This document shows, one piece after another, positions 53,383-62,042 of a stretch of DNA of 64,000 bases (the stretch's first letter is position 1; each line of letters starts with the position of its first letter). The DNA lies in contig NZ_BCVC01000002.1 in the NCBI RefSeq assembly GCF_001591545.1, positions 310,001-374,000 of the forward strand. Reading direction: 5' to 3'. The notes under the pieces are model-generated. The model was not told the DNA's origin. It made no database searches and saw nothing but the letters and a program-made list of their open reading frames with translations. Made by a program: the position numbers and the translations under genes. The stretch comes from Lederbergia lenta NBRC 16444 (GTDB taxonomy: Bacteria > Bacillota > Bacilli > Bacillales > Bacillaceae_C).

Positions 53383-54141
53383 TTGAACTATAAAAATGGG
53401 AAAAATTACTTGGAAGATAACAGTAAAGGAGAATATGAAATAGACCATAAAAATCATGGATCATCTCATCATAACCACGGAACTCACCATGTTGATCGTA
53501 CCAACATGAAGAATGAAGTAAATGTTCTCGTTCACTATGAAGGAAATCTTCTTACGATTAATTTGAAAGATCAGAATGGTAATGCACCTGAATTGGAAGT
53601 AAGTCATGAAAAATTATTTCATTTGATTATTGTAAGCTCTGACTTACAGCAGTATGATCATTTGCATCCGGTAGATAAAGGAAATGGAGTTTTTAAACAA
53701 GAAATAAGTCTAAAAGAAGACTTATATAAAGTTTTTGTGGATGTTAGTCCTAAAAATCTAGGCTATCAAATTAAACCAATAGATTTGCATATTGGCCATG
53801 GTCATTACCATGGGTAAGTCGAATTACATCCAGATACAAGTTTCAAAAAGACCATCGATAATACAACTGTTGAGCTTTAAATTGATTCCCTTGTGGTTAA
53901 TTAACCAACTACTTTAACCTATCAAATTTCTGAGGGAAAACCTGAACCATATCTAGGTGCATTAGGTCATGTGATTATTATTGACAAAGATATTGAACAG
54001 TTTATTCATGTTCATCCAGTGTCAGATGATAAAACAGTCTTCCATACCCAAATTAACGAGCCAGGAATGTATATGGTATGGAGAGAGTTCAAGTTTGGAG
54101 AGGATGTTCTTGTTTTCCCTTTTGTAATCCAAGTTAAATGA
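53383..54141 (+). pseudogene. Decayed HxHP-domain (YtkA-like) protein with three in-frame stops
   Basis: One frame reads through 53383-54141 with TAA at 53815, 53878 and 53902, and is homologous on both sides. Two related domains are visible: HLIIVSSDLQQYDHLHPV in the first half and HVIIIDKDIEQFIHVHPV in the second. The N terminus is His-rich (HHNHGTHH) and has only a TTG start without a ribosome site. The family accompanies copper genes in Bacilli and probably binds metal; no frameshift is seen. Either a recently inactivated gene or, less likely, recoded stops. Confidence 0.75.
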
Positions 54142-54210
54142 TTTAAGGCTAATATAAAGAGACATTAATGTTTTATGATTTTTCCTTTGGGAATATAATA
54201 TATAGAGTAA

Positions 54211-54246
54211 AGAGGACGCACCAGAGTGTCGGTGGGTCCTCTTTTC
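54211..54246 (+). terminator. Terminator after the decayed gene
   Basis: AGAGGACGCACC and GGTGGGTCCTCT (one mismatch), then TTTCATAATTATATT. Confidence 0.75.
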
Positions 54247-54740
54247 ATAATTATATTGTTCATAAAGCATTTACCGTATCAATGGACATAAATAAGTATG
54301 CAATTATTGTGAACAAGGTGCGGGGAAAAAGATTAAAGGTATTTCACTCATGTTTTTGTCAAGGATGTGATTGTGTCTTCATTGGAAGAAGGATATTGCT
54401 ATAACGTGTGAAATAATGCCCGTAATAGATTATTAATTCAATGATAAAAACTAATGAAGGGTCGTGGGAAGAATTTGTTAAATAGGATCAATAGAGTTAA
54501 AAAATTTCCAAATAACTTCCTTCAAATTAAGGTAACTTGAAAATTAATTTTCATTAAATACGGGTTATTCCTTATTACCTTTTCTACCGAGTTAGGTTTA
54601 ATGGGAAGATATCCACTTCTATTTAACAGCAACCACCTTAAACACGCTATTGCTTCGAAAATAGCAATTTTATTTTCTTCCAATCGATTCCCCATCAAAT
54701 ATGCTGAATAGAAGAGTTTAGGAAGATAATCTGATGGACT
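54247..54740. other. Non-coding remnant region
   Basis: About 490 bases without a credible gene on either strand; short frames only, AT-rich. Lies between two decayed genes, so probably degraded coding or mobile DNA, but I recognise nothing. Confidence 0.5.
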
Positions 54741-55384
54741 CTAGATCTTGAGTAATGTTAAGGCCCAAGCAAAGTTATATCTCTTGTCTCCTAATTGTCC
54801 ATTTGTCCAATCAATAATTGAATACATTCCATGATGCTCAACAATATTTTCTAAGTGAAAATCTCCGTGAATGAATTGATCTTGTTTTATTTCCGCTCGA
54901 GTAATTAATTGTGTTAACGATTCATATAAATCAGTGTGCATTTTTATATCAGGAAAAAAATAATTTATGAAGTCATATTTTGGTATGGATATATGATCTA
55001 TTTCACTTACCGGAATTTTATGTATGGTGGATAATAGTGAGGCTATATTTTGTATTTGTTCTTCAGTGATTTGATCCACAGATGCTCTGGAAAAAATAGT
55101 TAATAATACTTGATAACCATCCTATTCATACCCCATGCGATCGGTTTGGGTACAGGTAAATGATATTTAGAGAGGGCTCCTAATAAATGATATTGAAATG
55201 AAATATTTGGTTTGGAAGCTTTATTCCAGGATTTAAGTACAAAACTTTCGTTGGGAGTACTAATGCCAATAACTTCAGCTTCGGCTCTTTGCTTCATTGG
55301 ATGAATCGTTAAATTTTCATTGAAAAAGACATCCAAATTTTGACTATACTCTTTCCAATCAATTGCGCTTAAAATGTTAATCAT
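54741..55384 (-). pseudogene. Frameshifted APH-family kinase
   Basis: Two adjacent frames together make one aminoglycoside-phosphotransferase-fold protein: the N-terminal half (start MINILSAIDWKEY at 55384, FVLKSW Lys region) ends prematurely at KYY near 55100, and the other frame continues from about VLLTIF through IHGDFHLENIVEHHG (catalytic loop HGDxHxxN) and IIDWTNGQLGD. A single-base deletion near 55110 (GAATAGGATGG) explains the break. Gene order and decay suggest loss of a horizontally acquired or dispensable kinase. Confidence 0.85.
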
Positions 55385-55649
55385 AACTAGCTTCCCTCTT
55401 ACATAAAAGTTTGTGCATAAGATGATTGTTTTTAAAGAGTGTAGAAAATGCATCCAATAACTGTAAGTATAGCGTACTTATCTAATTATTTGGTTAGTAA
55501 GTGGTCACTTAGATAGAATGAAGATGTGTTGCGTAAAAACAAATAGCAAACCTCTTCTATATAGAATGTCGTGGTTAGGCATTGTTATGAATAAACAAGG
55601 AGTTTTGATCTAGTACATAAATAATTCATTTATGCTTTCCATTTCTAAA

Positions 55650-55678
55650 TTGACAATTTCTCGAAAAAAGCGTATCAT
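55650..55678 (+). promoter_or_regulatory. SigA promoter of the LTA synthase gene
   Basis: TTGACA, 17 nt, TATCAT. It leaves a 5' untranslated region of about 115 nt. 55385-55649 holds no gene. Confidence 0.85.
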
Positions 55679-55800
55679 ATAGACTTACATTGTAAATACA
55701 ATCTATTTTACTTTTAAAATAAATGTTAGTTCTATAGGCTCGTATATTCTATTCAATTGTGTAAATATGTAATATTAATTAGCTAGAAGGTGGGTATAAA

Positions 55801-57753
55801 ATGAATAGTTTATTTCAAAAAGCTCAGGGTATTTTTAATAAATATATAGGCTTTTTCTTTTTGGCTGTATTCTTTCTGTGGATAAAAACGTATATTGTTC
55901 AATTAACACAATTTGACTTAGGAATAGAAAATGCACTTCAAGGATTTCTGTTGTTTTTAAATCCCTTAGGTTCTTCACTACTATTTTTAGGTATTGCCCT
56001 GTTATTTAAAGGAAGAAGAAAATATATATGGTTGTTAATCATCGATTTTCTTTTATCATTCCTTTTATATGCCAATATTCTGTATTACCGATTCTTTAAT
56101 GACTTTATTACGTTACCGACTTTGACTCAAACTCAAAATTTTGGAGATGTGAGTGGTAGTGTAGTATCTCTATTAAAACCATATGATATCTTGTTCTTCC
56201 TTGATATCATCTTATTGATCGGATTACTTGCATTTCGATTTGTGAAAATTGATTTTGCAGTAATAAATCGTCGGAAAGTGGTTGCTCTATTTACATTGGC
56301 ATTGGCTATTTCTACAGTAAACTTAGCATTAGCAGAAAAAGATCGTCCTCAATTATTAACAAGAGGGTTCGACAGAAACTATATTGTGAAATATTTAGGT
56401 ATGTATAATTACACTATTTATGATGCCATGCAAAGTACGAAGGCATCAGCGCAAAGAGTTACAGCAAGTGGTGACGACATTACAGAAGTAATAAATTTCA
56501 CAAAAGCTAATTATGCTGAACCAAATCCAGCTTATTTTGGTGCTGGAAAAGGAATGAATGTGATTTATTTACATCTTGAATCCATGCAAACTTTCCTAAT
56601 CGATTATAAATTACATGGGGAAGAAGTAACACCGTTTTTAAATTCTTTAACGAATGAAAAAAGTACATTTTATTTTGATAACTTCTTCCATCAAACTGCT
56701 CAAGGTAAAACGGCGGATGCAGAATTTATTTTAGAAAACTCATTATATGGATTACCACAAGGCGCAGCCTATACAACGAAAGGTTTGAACACTTACCAGG
56801 CAGCTCCTGCTATTCTAGGCCAGCAAGGTTATACATCAGCAGTGTTCCATGGTAATACGGGCAGCTTTTGGAATCGTAATGAGATTTATAAATCTTTTGG
56901 ATTTAACAAGTTTTTTGACGAAAAGTATTATGAAAAGAATACAGAAAATATAGCTGATTATGGATTGATGGACAAACCGTTCTTTGAGCAATCTATTCCG
57001 CTATTAGAGTCACTACCTCAACCATTTTATACAAAATTTATAACAGTATCACATCACTATCCGTATAATATTGATGAGGAAGAAACAACGATTGCACCAC
57101 ATACAACAGGTGATAAATCGGTGGATCGCTATTTCCAAACTGCTCGTTATGCAGACGAAGCGTTGGAACAGTTCTTTCATTACTTGAAGGAATCTGGATT
57201 ATACGATAATTCTATTATTGTTATGTACGGTGACCATTATGGTATTTCCGAAAACCATAATAAAGCAATGGCAAAGGTTCTAGATAAAGAAATTACACCA
57301 TTTGAAAGTAATGGATTACAACGTGTTCCGTTATTCATTCGTGTTCCAGGTGTAGAAGGTGGCATTAATCACGAATATAGTGGGCAAATTGACCTTCTTC
57401 CAACACTGCTTCATTTATTAGGTGTTGATACAAAAGAATACGTACATTTTGGAACGGACATTCTGTCTAAAAACCATGATGACCTTATTCCGTTTCGAAA
57501 TGGTGATTTTGTCAGTTCTACAATCACATCTGTGAATGGTAAATTCTATGATTCTGAAACAGGACTGGAATTAGAAGAAGATAGAATAGAAGATGCTAAA
57601 AAACTTCAGGAAAATGTGGAATATAAGTTATCGCTTTCCGACAGGGTAGTAAATGGAGATTTATTCCGCTTCTATACACCTGAAGGCTTTGCTCCAGTTG
57701 ACCGCTCAAAATACAATTATAATAAAGCGGGAGACGATGAAATTAGTGAGTAG
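55801..57753 (+). CDS. ltaS: Lipoteichoic acid synthase (LtaS family)
   Basis: Membrane enzyme that polymerises glycerolphosphate from phosphatidylglycerol into lipoteichoic acid. Five N-terminal helices (within 1-185) then an extracellular sulfatase-like domain: Mn site with YLHLES, catalytic Thr304 in QTAQGKTADAEF, and YGDHYGISENHN and HFGTDIL. 650 residues, like B. subtilis LtaS/YfnI (649/653). Which paralogue it is cannot be decided. Confidence 0.92.
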   Translation: MNSLFQKAQGIFNKYIGFFFLAVFFLWIKTYIVQLTQFDLGIENALQGFLLFLNPLGSSLLFLGIALLFKGRRKYIWLLIIDFLLSFLLYANILYYRFFNDFITLPTLTQTQNFGDVSGSVVSLLKPYDILFFLDIILLIGLLAFRFVKIDFAVINRRKVVALFTLALAISTVNLALAEKDRPQLLTRGFDRNYIVKYLGMYNYTIYDAMQSTKASAQRVTASGDDITEVINFTKANYAEPNPAYFGAGKGMNVIYLHLESMQTFLIDYKLHGEEVTPFLNSLTNEKSTFYFDNFFHQTAQGKTADAEFILENSLYGLPQGAAYTTKGLNTYQAAPAILGQQGYTSAVFHGNTGSFWNRNEIYKSFGFNKFFDEKYYEKNTENIADYGLMDKPFFEQSIPLLESLPQPFYTKFITVSHHYPYNIDEEETTIAPHTTGDKSVDRYFQTARYADEALEQFFHYLKESGLYDNSIIVMYGDHYGISENHNKAMAKVLDKEITPFESNGLQRVPLFIRVPGVEGGINHEYSGQIDLLPTLLHLLGVDTKEYVHFGTDILSKNHDDLIPFRNGDFVSSTITSVNGKFYDSETGLELEEDRIEDAKKLQENVEYKLSLSDRVVNGDLFRFYTPEGFAPVDRSKYNYNKAGDDEISE

Positions 57754-57765
57754 ATAATATAATTC

Positions 57766-57806
57766 AAGGCTACTTTGGGTGACATTTCCATCGTAGCCTT
57801 TTTTTT
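57766..57806 (+). terminator. Terminator after ltaS
   Basis: AAGGCTAC and GTAGCCTT (8 bp, long loop), then eight T's. Confidence 0.88.
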
Positions 57807-57987
57807 CAGAGCGTTTGTAGAATAGGTTTACCCAATGAAATGCTAGAGGAAATAGTATATGTACTATTCTAGTAAGCGAAATTTTCTTTATCAAACCTCC
57901 TGTTCTTTATAAAGGACTAAAGTAATGTTTTCTATGTCTTTTTATTGACGTAAATACATGACTATTGTTGTGATTCCGGAATTCTTA

Positions 57988-58016
57988 TCGATATCTAGCA
58001 ACAAATTATATATAAT
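57988..58016 (+). promoter_or_regulatory. Candidate promoter of the membrane/MltG-like pair
   Basis: TCGATA, 17 nt, TATAAT at 58011-58016. Confidence 0.5.
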
Positions 58017-58057
58017 GAATAGGTGTAAGTTAATAGATGGGAAGAGAGGGACATATA

Positions 58058-58444
58058 ATGATGGAATGGGCATTAGCCATTTTATTTGCAGTTGCCATAG
58101 TGCTGCTAATTTTGTCGTTTATTAAGACGAAAGAATCATCATCAAAAGTAGAACAAGAAATGGATCAACTATCCTTTACTTTTATGGATGAAATTCACCA
58201 ACTACAAAAACAAATTCGAAACATCGAGATAGATGCTGAAATAACTGTACAAGAAGCAGGTTTGTTAGCAAGCTCTTCCAAGCATCGTCAATTAATGCGT
58301 GAAGTGTTAGACTTGCACAGGCGTGGGTATTCAATTGAAAATATTGCGGCGAAAAACAGTCTAACTAATAGTGAAATAGAAAGTTTGCTAGACCCTTATA
58401 TAAAGCCAAAAAATGAAAGGAGCAAAGTTGCTAATGAAAGCTAA
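58058..58444 (+). CDS. Membrane-anchored coiled-coil protein, DUF6115/SwrB-like
   Basis: 128 residues: one N-terminal helix (about 4-24), a charged coiled coil (about 27-75), and a C-terminal helix-turn-helix-like segment (EVLDLHRRGYSIENIAAKNSLTNSEIESLL) as in SwrB/YlxL-type proteins. ATG 58058 follows GAGAGGG; an in-frame ATG at 58037 is weaker. Function unknown. The next gene starts before this one stops. Confidence 0.65.
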   Translation: MMEWALAILFAVAIVLLILSFIKTKESSSKVEQEMDQLSFTFMDEIHQLQKQIRNIEIDAEITVQEAGLLASSSKHRQLMREVLDLHRRGYSIENIAAKNSLTNSEIESLLDPYIKPKNERSKVANES

Positions 58445-58907
58445 ATCAATGCGCAGCTTTGCTGTAGGTCTTTTAGTTGCGGCAGGTGTATGTAGTCTAG
58501 TTTATTTTATTGATCCGGATGAAGCGACGAGCACACAACAAAAAGTAGTTCAACCAACAGTAGATGAGATGAAAAGTTTATTAACATCTGAAGGCTATGT
58601 CATCCATACGGATGAAGAATGGGAAGAGCAACTTGCTGCTACGAAAGCTGTGGATGATAAAAATAAAGAAGCGAAAAAGGAAGAAACGAAGGAAAAAATT
58701 ATTTATCGTGCGATCTTGAACGTGTCATCAGGTATGACAAGTATCGATATCGGTGAAGCCCTCGAGCGAGCAAAAATCATTGATAAAAAGATGAATTTTT
58801 TCAATGAGGTAGAGAAACGTGGCTTGGCGAAAGATTTAAGACCTGGTACATATGAAGTAGAAAGTGGAATGACGATAGATGAGGTTATATCAACTATCTA
58901 TAAATAA
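58434..58907 (+). CDS. Short MltG/YceG-like membrane protein without catalytic domain
   Basis: 157 residues with one N-terminal helix (about 5-24) and a C-terminal module, SSGMTSIDIGEALERAKIIDKK...LRPGTYEVESGMTIDEVISTI, similar to the LysM-like N-terminal part of endolytic transglycosylase MltG. The catalytic half is absent, so it is not a transglycosylase by itself. ATG 58434 has AAAGGAG upstream and overlaps the previous gene by 11 nt. Confidence 0.7.
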   Translation: MKAKSMRSFAVGLLVAAGVCSLVYFIDPDEATSTQQKVVQPTVDEMKSLLTSEGYVIHTDEEWEEQLAATKAVDDKNKEAKKEETKEKIIYRAILNVSSGMTSIDIGEALERAKIIDKKMNFFNEVEKRGLAKDLRPGTYEVESGMTIDEVISTIYK

Positions 58908-58924
58908 ACCTAATCAAATGCTTA

Positions 58925-58961
58925 AAAATGGAGCTGTAACATAGGCTCCATTTTTTATTTT
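58925..58961 (+). terminator. Terminator after the MltG-like gene
   Basis: AAAATGGAGC, 10-nt loop, GCTCCATTTT and more T's. Confidence 0.92.
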
Positions 58962-59052
58962 TATAATTAAAAGTTGCAAGTATAACCTTGTTCAAGGTGA
59001 ATTCATTAACTGGCTTCAATGATAAGGCATTAGAGGGTGTTTTTCTTAGAAT

Positions 59053-59137
59053 ACTAGCGCTTATCTTCTGGAGCTGTTTGAGTATCGTGACCTACATATG
59101 CGGACCGGTATCAAGATAAAAGCGCTTCTGTTTTTGT
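59053..59137. repeat. Inverted repeat between converging genes
   Basis: AGCGCTTATCTT (59055-59066) pairs with AAGATAAAAGCGCT (59116-59129, two-base bulge); CTGTTTTT follows. The spacing is long (about 50 nt), so it may be a degenerate repeat end rather than a terminator. Confidence 0.45.
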
Positions 59138-59142
59138 TACGT

Positions 59143-59556
59143 TCAAAATGGTTTTCTTGGAATGATAAAACCATTTTCTATTTTATTAAAGCCTATATGG
59201 GGATAGTATTCCATAGCAGTGGGAGATGATAAAAGCAATAAAGCTACTTCATCTCCGAGATGTTCCTGAAGTAAATGCACTAATTCTTTACCTATCCCCT
59301 GATGTTGATATTTTTTATCTATTGCTAAGTCTGATAAATAGCAACAATAGCTGTAATCAGTTAAGGCGCGAGCTATGCCAATGATCTCTTCGCCATACCA
59401 AGCAGTTAGTATAATGTTGCTATTATCTATCATTTTTTGAAGCCGAGGTAAATCATCAGCGGGTCTTTTAATACCAGATGCTTTAAATACTTTCGCTAAA
59501 TCCTCTGCATTGATCGCTTTGTTTACTTTGTAAGTGATATTGCTTTTATTCTCCAT
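59143..59556 (-). CDS. GNAT-family N-acetyltransferase
   Basis: 137 residues. Acetyl-CoA loop QHQGIGKELV (Q-x-x-G-x-G pattern) after LSDLAIDKKY, and a C-terminal EYYPHIGF. ATG 59556 follows GGAGGGG. Target unknown. Confidence 0.85.
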   Translation of the reverse strand: MENKSNITYKVNKAINAEDLAKVFKASGIKRPADDLPRLQKMIDNSNIILTAWYGEEIIGIARALTDYSYCCYLSDLAIDKKYQHQGIGKELVHLLQEHLGDEVALLLLSSPTAMEYYPHIGFNKIENGFIIPRKPF

Positions 59557-59698
59557 CTTTTCCCCTCCTTGTACATCCATTGTATCTCTGAATATAGCAA
59601 TAGTCGACTTAGTATTAAATAAATCATTATTAGCAAAAAAACGAGGAATAAATTATTAATAATAACTTGAATGATGAAGATGAAATGGAAGACACATG

Positions 59699-59724
59699 AC
59701 TGCACCCAGACGCATGGGTGCAGT
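59699..59724 (-). terminator. Perfect hairpin after the small-gene pair
   Basis: ACTGCACCCA, loop GACGCA, TGGGTGCAGT: 10-bp stem, 26 nt past the 54-aa gene on the minus strand. No strong T-run on either side. Confidence 0.55.
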
Positions 59725-59749
59725 TAATATGATCTTATGCTTTTCTTAA

Positions 59750-59914
59750 TTAATACTCGATATCATCAAAGTCCTTGGGTTGTGGTGAAGGTTGCATTTC
59801 TTTTAATGTTGGATTCGTTAAAAATTCCTCTGATACTTCTTGAAATGCTTTCGCCTTGCCCAATTGTATGTTTGGTGAGCGATCATTTTTTTTATCTTTT
59901 CGGTGTTTGGTCAT
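59750..59914 (-). CDS. 54-residue hypothetical protein
   Basis: A small basic-to-acidic protein, start MTKHRKDKKNDRSPN, end FDDIEY, with GGAGGG upstream of the ATG. It is 14 nt downstream of the 72-aa gene, so probably one operon. No recognised domain; the charged ends and low hydrophobicity suggest a soluble or disordered protein. Confidence 0.65.
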   Translation of the reverse strand: MTKHRKDKKNDRSPNIQLGKAKAFQEVSEEFLTNPTLKEMQPSPQPKDFDDIEY

Positions 59915-59928
59915 ATGTTTACCCTCCA

Positions 59929-60147
59929 TTAATATTCAATTTCTGAAGATACTGAAGCTATATATTCGTGAAGTTTATCTTCTTCATAATCACTTAATGC
60001 GCGCATCGGAATAACTTTCTGTTGGTTAGGAATATTACCACGAACTTCTGCTACTAACATGTCATTTAGATATACATTGAATGTTGCTTCTTGTGTTTGT
60101 GACTTGATAATCCACTTTTTATTAAAATCTGGTTTTTGTTCTGGCAT
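59929..60147 (-). CDS. 72-residue hypothetical protein
   Basis: Start MPEQKPDFNKKW at 60147 after GGAGGT; the longer start at 60186 lies before that site. Contains NVYLNDMLVAEVRG and a C-terminal acidic helix (YEEDKLHEYI). Predicted soluble alpha/beta. No family recognised. Upstream of and close to the 54-aa gene. Confidence 0.7.
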   Translation of the reverse strand: MPEQKPDFNKKWIIKSQTQEATFNVYLNDMLVAEVRGNIPNQQKVIPMRALSDYEEDKLHEYIASVSSEIEY

Positions 60148-60553
60148 GCATATACCTCCAATTAAGGTTCGTTTTAATATCTCCAATTCTTTGGTTATTA
60201 TTAATTGTCTCTCAACTAATTATGCTGCACTTTCGAACAGAGTTGCATAACGAGCAGGTGTTAGTATGAACACCTTTGTTACATATCAAATCTTTTGGAT
60301 CTGTATCTAGATATAAAAAATCCATCAATTTATTTAACGTCAGTCTATTGAAGCGTTTAACTTCGAAGATGCTTCATTTTTTAGAATTAAAGATTAATTA
60401 TTGTTATAATTAATTTACTTTCCAAAATAGTTAAGTAGGATGGATAAGAGTCTAGTGTATCATTTTAGTCAAAACAACAATATAACTAGCCGCTATTATT
60501 CACTTTCACGGGGGCATATGGTCCATAATAAAACCATAAGAAAGGTGAGATGA
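60148..60553. other. Non-coding divergent spacer
   Basis: About 400 bases with no gene. A weak terminator-like hairpin TGAAGC...GCTTCA followed by six T's lies at 60349-60382; its inner TTCGAA is palindromic. Confidence 0.5.
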
Positions 60554-61408
60554 ATGAAGAAACAACAGAGTTGGGCTAATTGTGATGAAGACATAAAGTT
60601 TTTTATAAAAAAACTTATCGACAGGTTAAAAAGTGAGCTGGGAAATGAGCTAGTAGGAATTTATCTTCATGGATCATTAGCGATGGGTAGTTATTATCGT
60701 CCAAAAAGTGATATAGATATGATAATGGTAGTGGAGAGGGAATTAAAAGGCAGTGTAGCCAAATTAATCGGAATCACTATTGCCAAAGAAACGATTAATC
60801 GACCTACCGTTGGTAATGTTGAATTAAGTGTAATTACCGCTAATGTGGCGAAGCAAATCCCCAAACCAACACCATTTGAAATTCATTATAGTTCAGACTG
60901 GCATGAAAAAATATTAAATGATGAAGTAGATTATAGCAAAAAACGAACGGATGCGGATTTAGCCTCACATTTAACGTATGTTGTGCAACGCGGTATTTGT
61001 TTATATGGAAAGCCAATATTAACAGTATTTGGCCAAGTGAAATGGGAGAATTTCATGGAATCCGTATTGGATGATCTTTATTGGATTCTTGAGAAAGATC
61101 ATATTTTAGAAACGCCATTCTATGGTGTGTTAAACATATGCCGCGTATTACAATTATTGAGTGAAGCTAGCCAGACAGCTCACAGTAAGGATGAAGGTGG
61201 TGAATGGGGGCTCGAACATTTACCTAACGAGTTCCATCCAGTTATCCAAAAAGCAATGGATGTGTATCGTTCGTCAGACATAGTAAATGAAGGGCATAGA
61301 AAAACTGGAGGCAAGGAATGGAACCAAGCTCAACTACTTGCCTTTAGAGACTTTGCTCGTAAAAAAATTAAAGAAATAAATAATATAGGAGATAAGGTGA
61401 TTTTTTGA
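60554..61408 (+). CDS. Nucleotidyltransferase, ANT(9)/AadA-like with DUF4111 domain
   Basis: 284 residues with the polymerase-beta motif HGSLAMGSYYRPKSDIDM (G-S...D-x-D) and C-terminal DUF4111 helices. Aminoglycoside 3''/9-adenylyltransferases share this architecture, so a spectinomycin/streptomycin-type substrate is possible but not shown. AAAGGTGAG precedes the ATG. Overlaps tmrB by 4 nt. Confidence 0.75.
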   Translation: MKKQQSWANCDEDIKFFIKKLIDRLKSELGNELVGIYLHGSLAMGSYYRPKSDIDMIMVVERELKGSVAKLIGITIAKETINRPTVGNVELSVITANVAKQIPKPTPFEIHYSSDWHEKILNDEVDYSKKRTDADLASHLTYVVQRGICLYGKPILTVFGQVKWENFMESVLDDLYWILEKDHILETPFYGVLNICRVLQLLSEASQTAHSKDEGGEWGLEHLPNEFHPVIQKAMDVYRSSDIVNEGHRKTGGKEWNQAQLLAFRDFARKKIKEINNIGDKVIF

Positions 61409-62013
61409 TCATATGGATCAATGGGACATTTGGTGCTGGTAAAACGACAACAGCCTATGAATTGCAAAGAAGATTAAGCCATTCATTTGTTTATGATCCA
61501 GAAAGATTTGGATATGTATTAATGAAAAATATTCCCAAAGAGATTGCGATAGAAGATTTTCAAAACTATCCGTTATGGCGAGAGGCCAACTATGCATGTT
61601 TAAAAAAAGTTGCTATGGAATATGAAGGCATTATTATTGTACCGATGACGCTAACGAATGAATTGTTTTTTCAAGAAATTATTGGGAATTTAAGGACAGA
61701 TGGAATCATTGTACACCATTTGACATTAACAGCTTCTAAATCAACAATTCAAAAACGTTTGAATAAAAGATTTGAAGGTAAAAATTCATGGGCTTATCAG
61801 CAAATAGAAGGACGACTTAATAGTTTATCAAAGGATGTTTTTAGGGAACATCTCGAAACGGATTCGATGTCGGTTGAGGAAGTGGTAGAAAACATAGCTA
61901 AATTATTTGATGTCGAGTTGCTACCTGATCATCGGACAAAGTTTAGAAAAAGGATTGACAGGCTCACTGTTCAATTAAAGGAGATTGGATTAGTAAAGCA
62001 AATAAAGAACTAG
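61405..62013 (+). CDS. tmrB: TmrB-like ATP-binding protein (tunicamycin resistance family)
   Basis: 202 residues, P-loop GTFGAGKT at 7-14, and MIIWINGTFGAGKT...VYDPERFGYVL, DFQNYPLWREANY, IIVPMTLTN and EGKNSWAYQQI as in B. subtilis TmrB (197 aa), which binds tunicamycin at the membrane. TTG start overlapping the previous stop (TTGA). Function here inferred from similarity. Confidence 0.82.
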   Translation: MIIWINGTFGAGKTTTAYELQRRLSHSFVYDPERFGYVLMKNIPKEIAIEDFQNYPLWREANYACLKKVAMEYEGIIIVPMTLTNELFFQEIIGNLRTDGIIVHHLTLTASKSTIQKRLNKRFEGKNSWAYQQIEGRLNSLSKDVFREHLETDSMSVEEVVENIAKLFDVELLPDHRTKFRKRIDRLTVQLKEIGLVKQIKN

Positions 62014-62042
62014 ACAAGCATGGAAATACAGGGGGGAAAAGC

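Noticed and set aside
54022..54404. Frames of 82 and 78 codons on both strands at the end of the decayed HxHP gene
   Set aside because: They cross a terminator hairpin and overlap the pseudogene in other frames; no ribosome sites.
57706..57894. 62-codon minus-strand frame starting TTG after AGGAGG
   Set aside because: Spacing between AGGAGG and TTG is too short, and the frame runs through the ltaS terminator and ltaS coding end.
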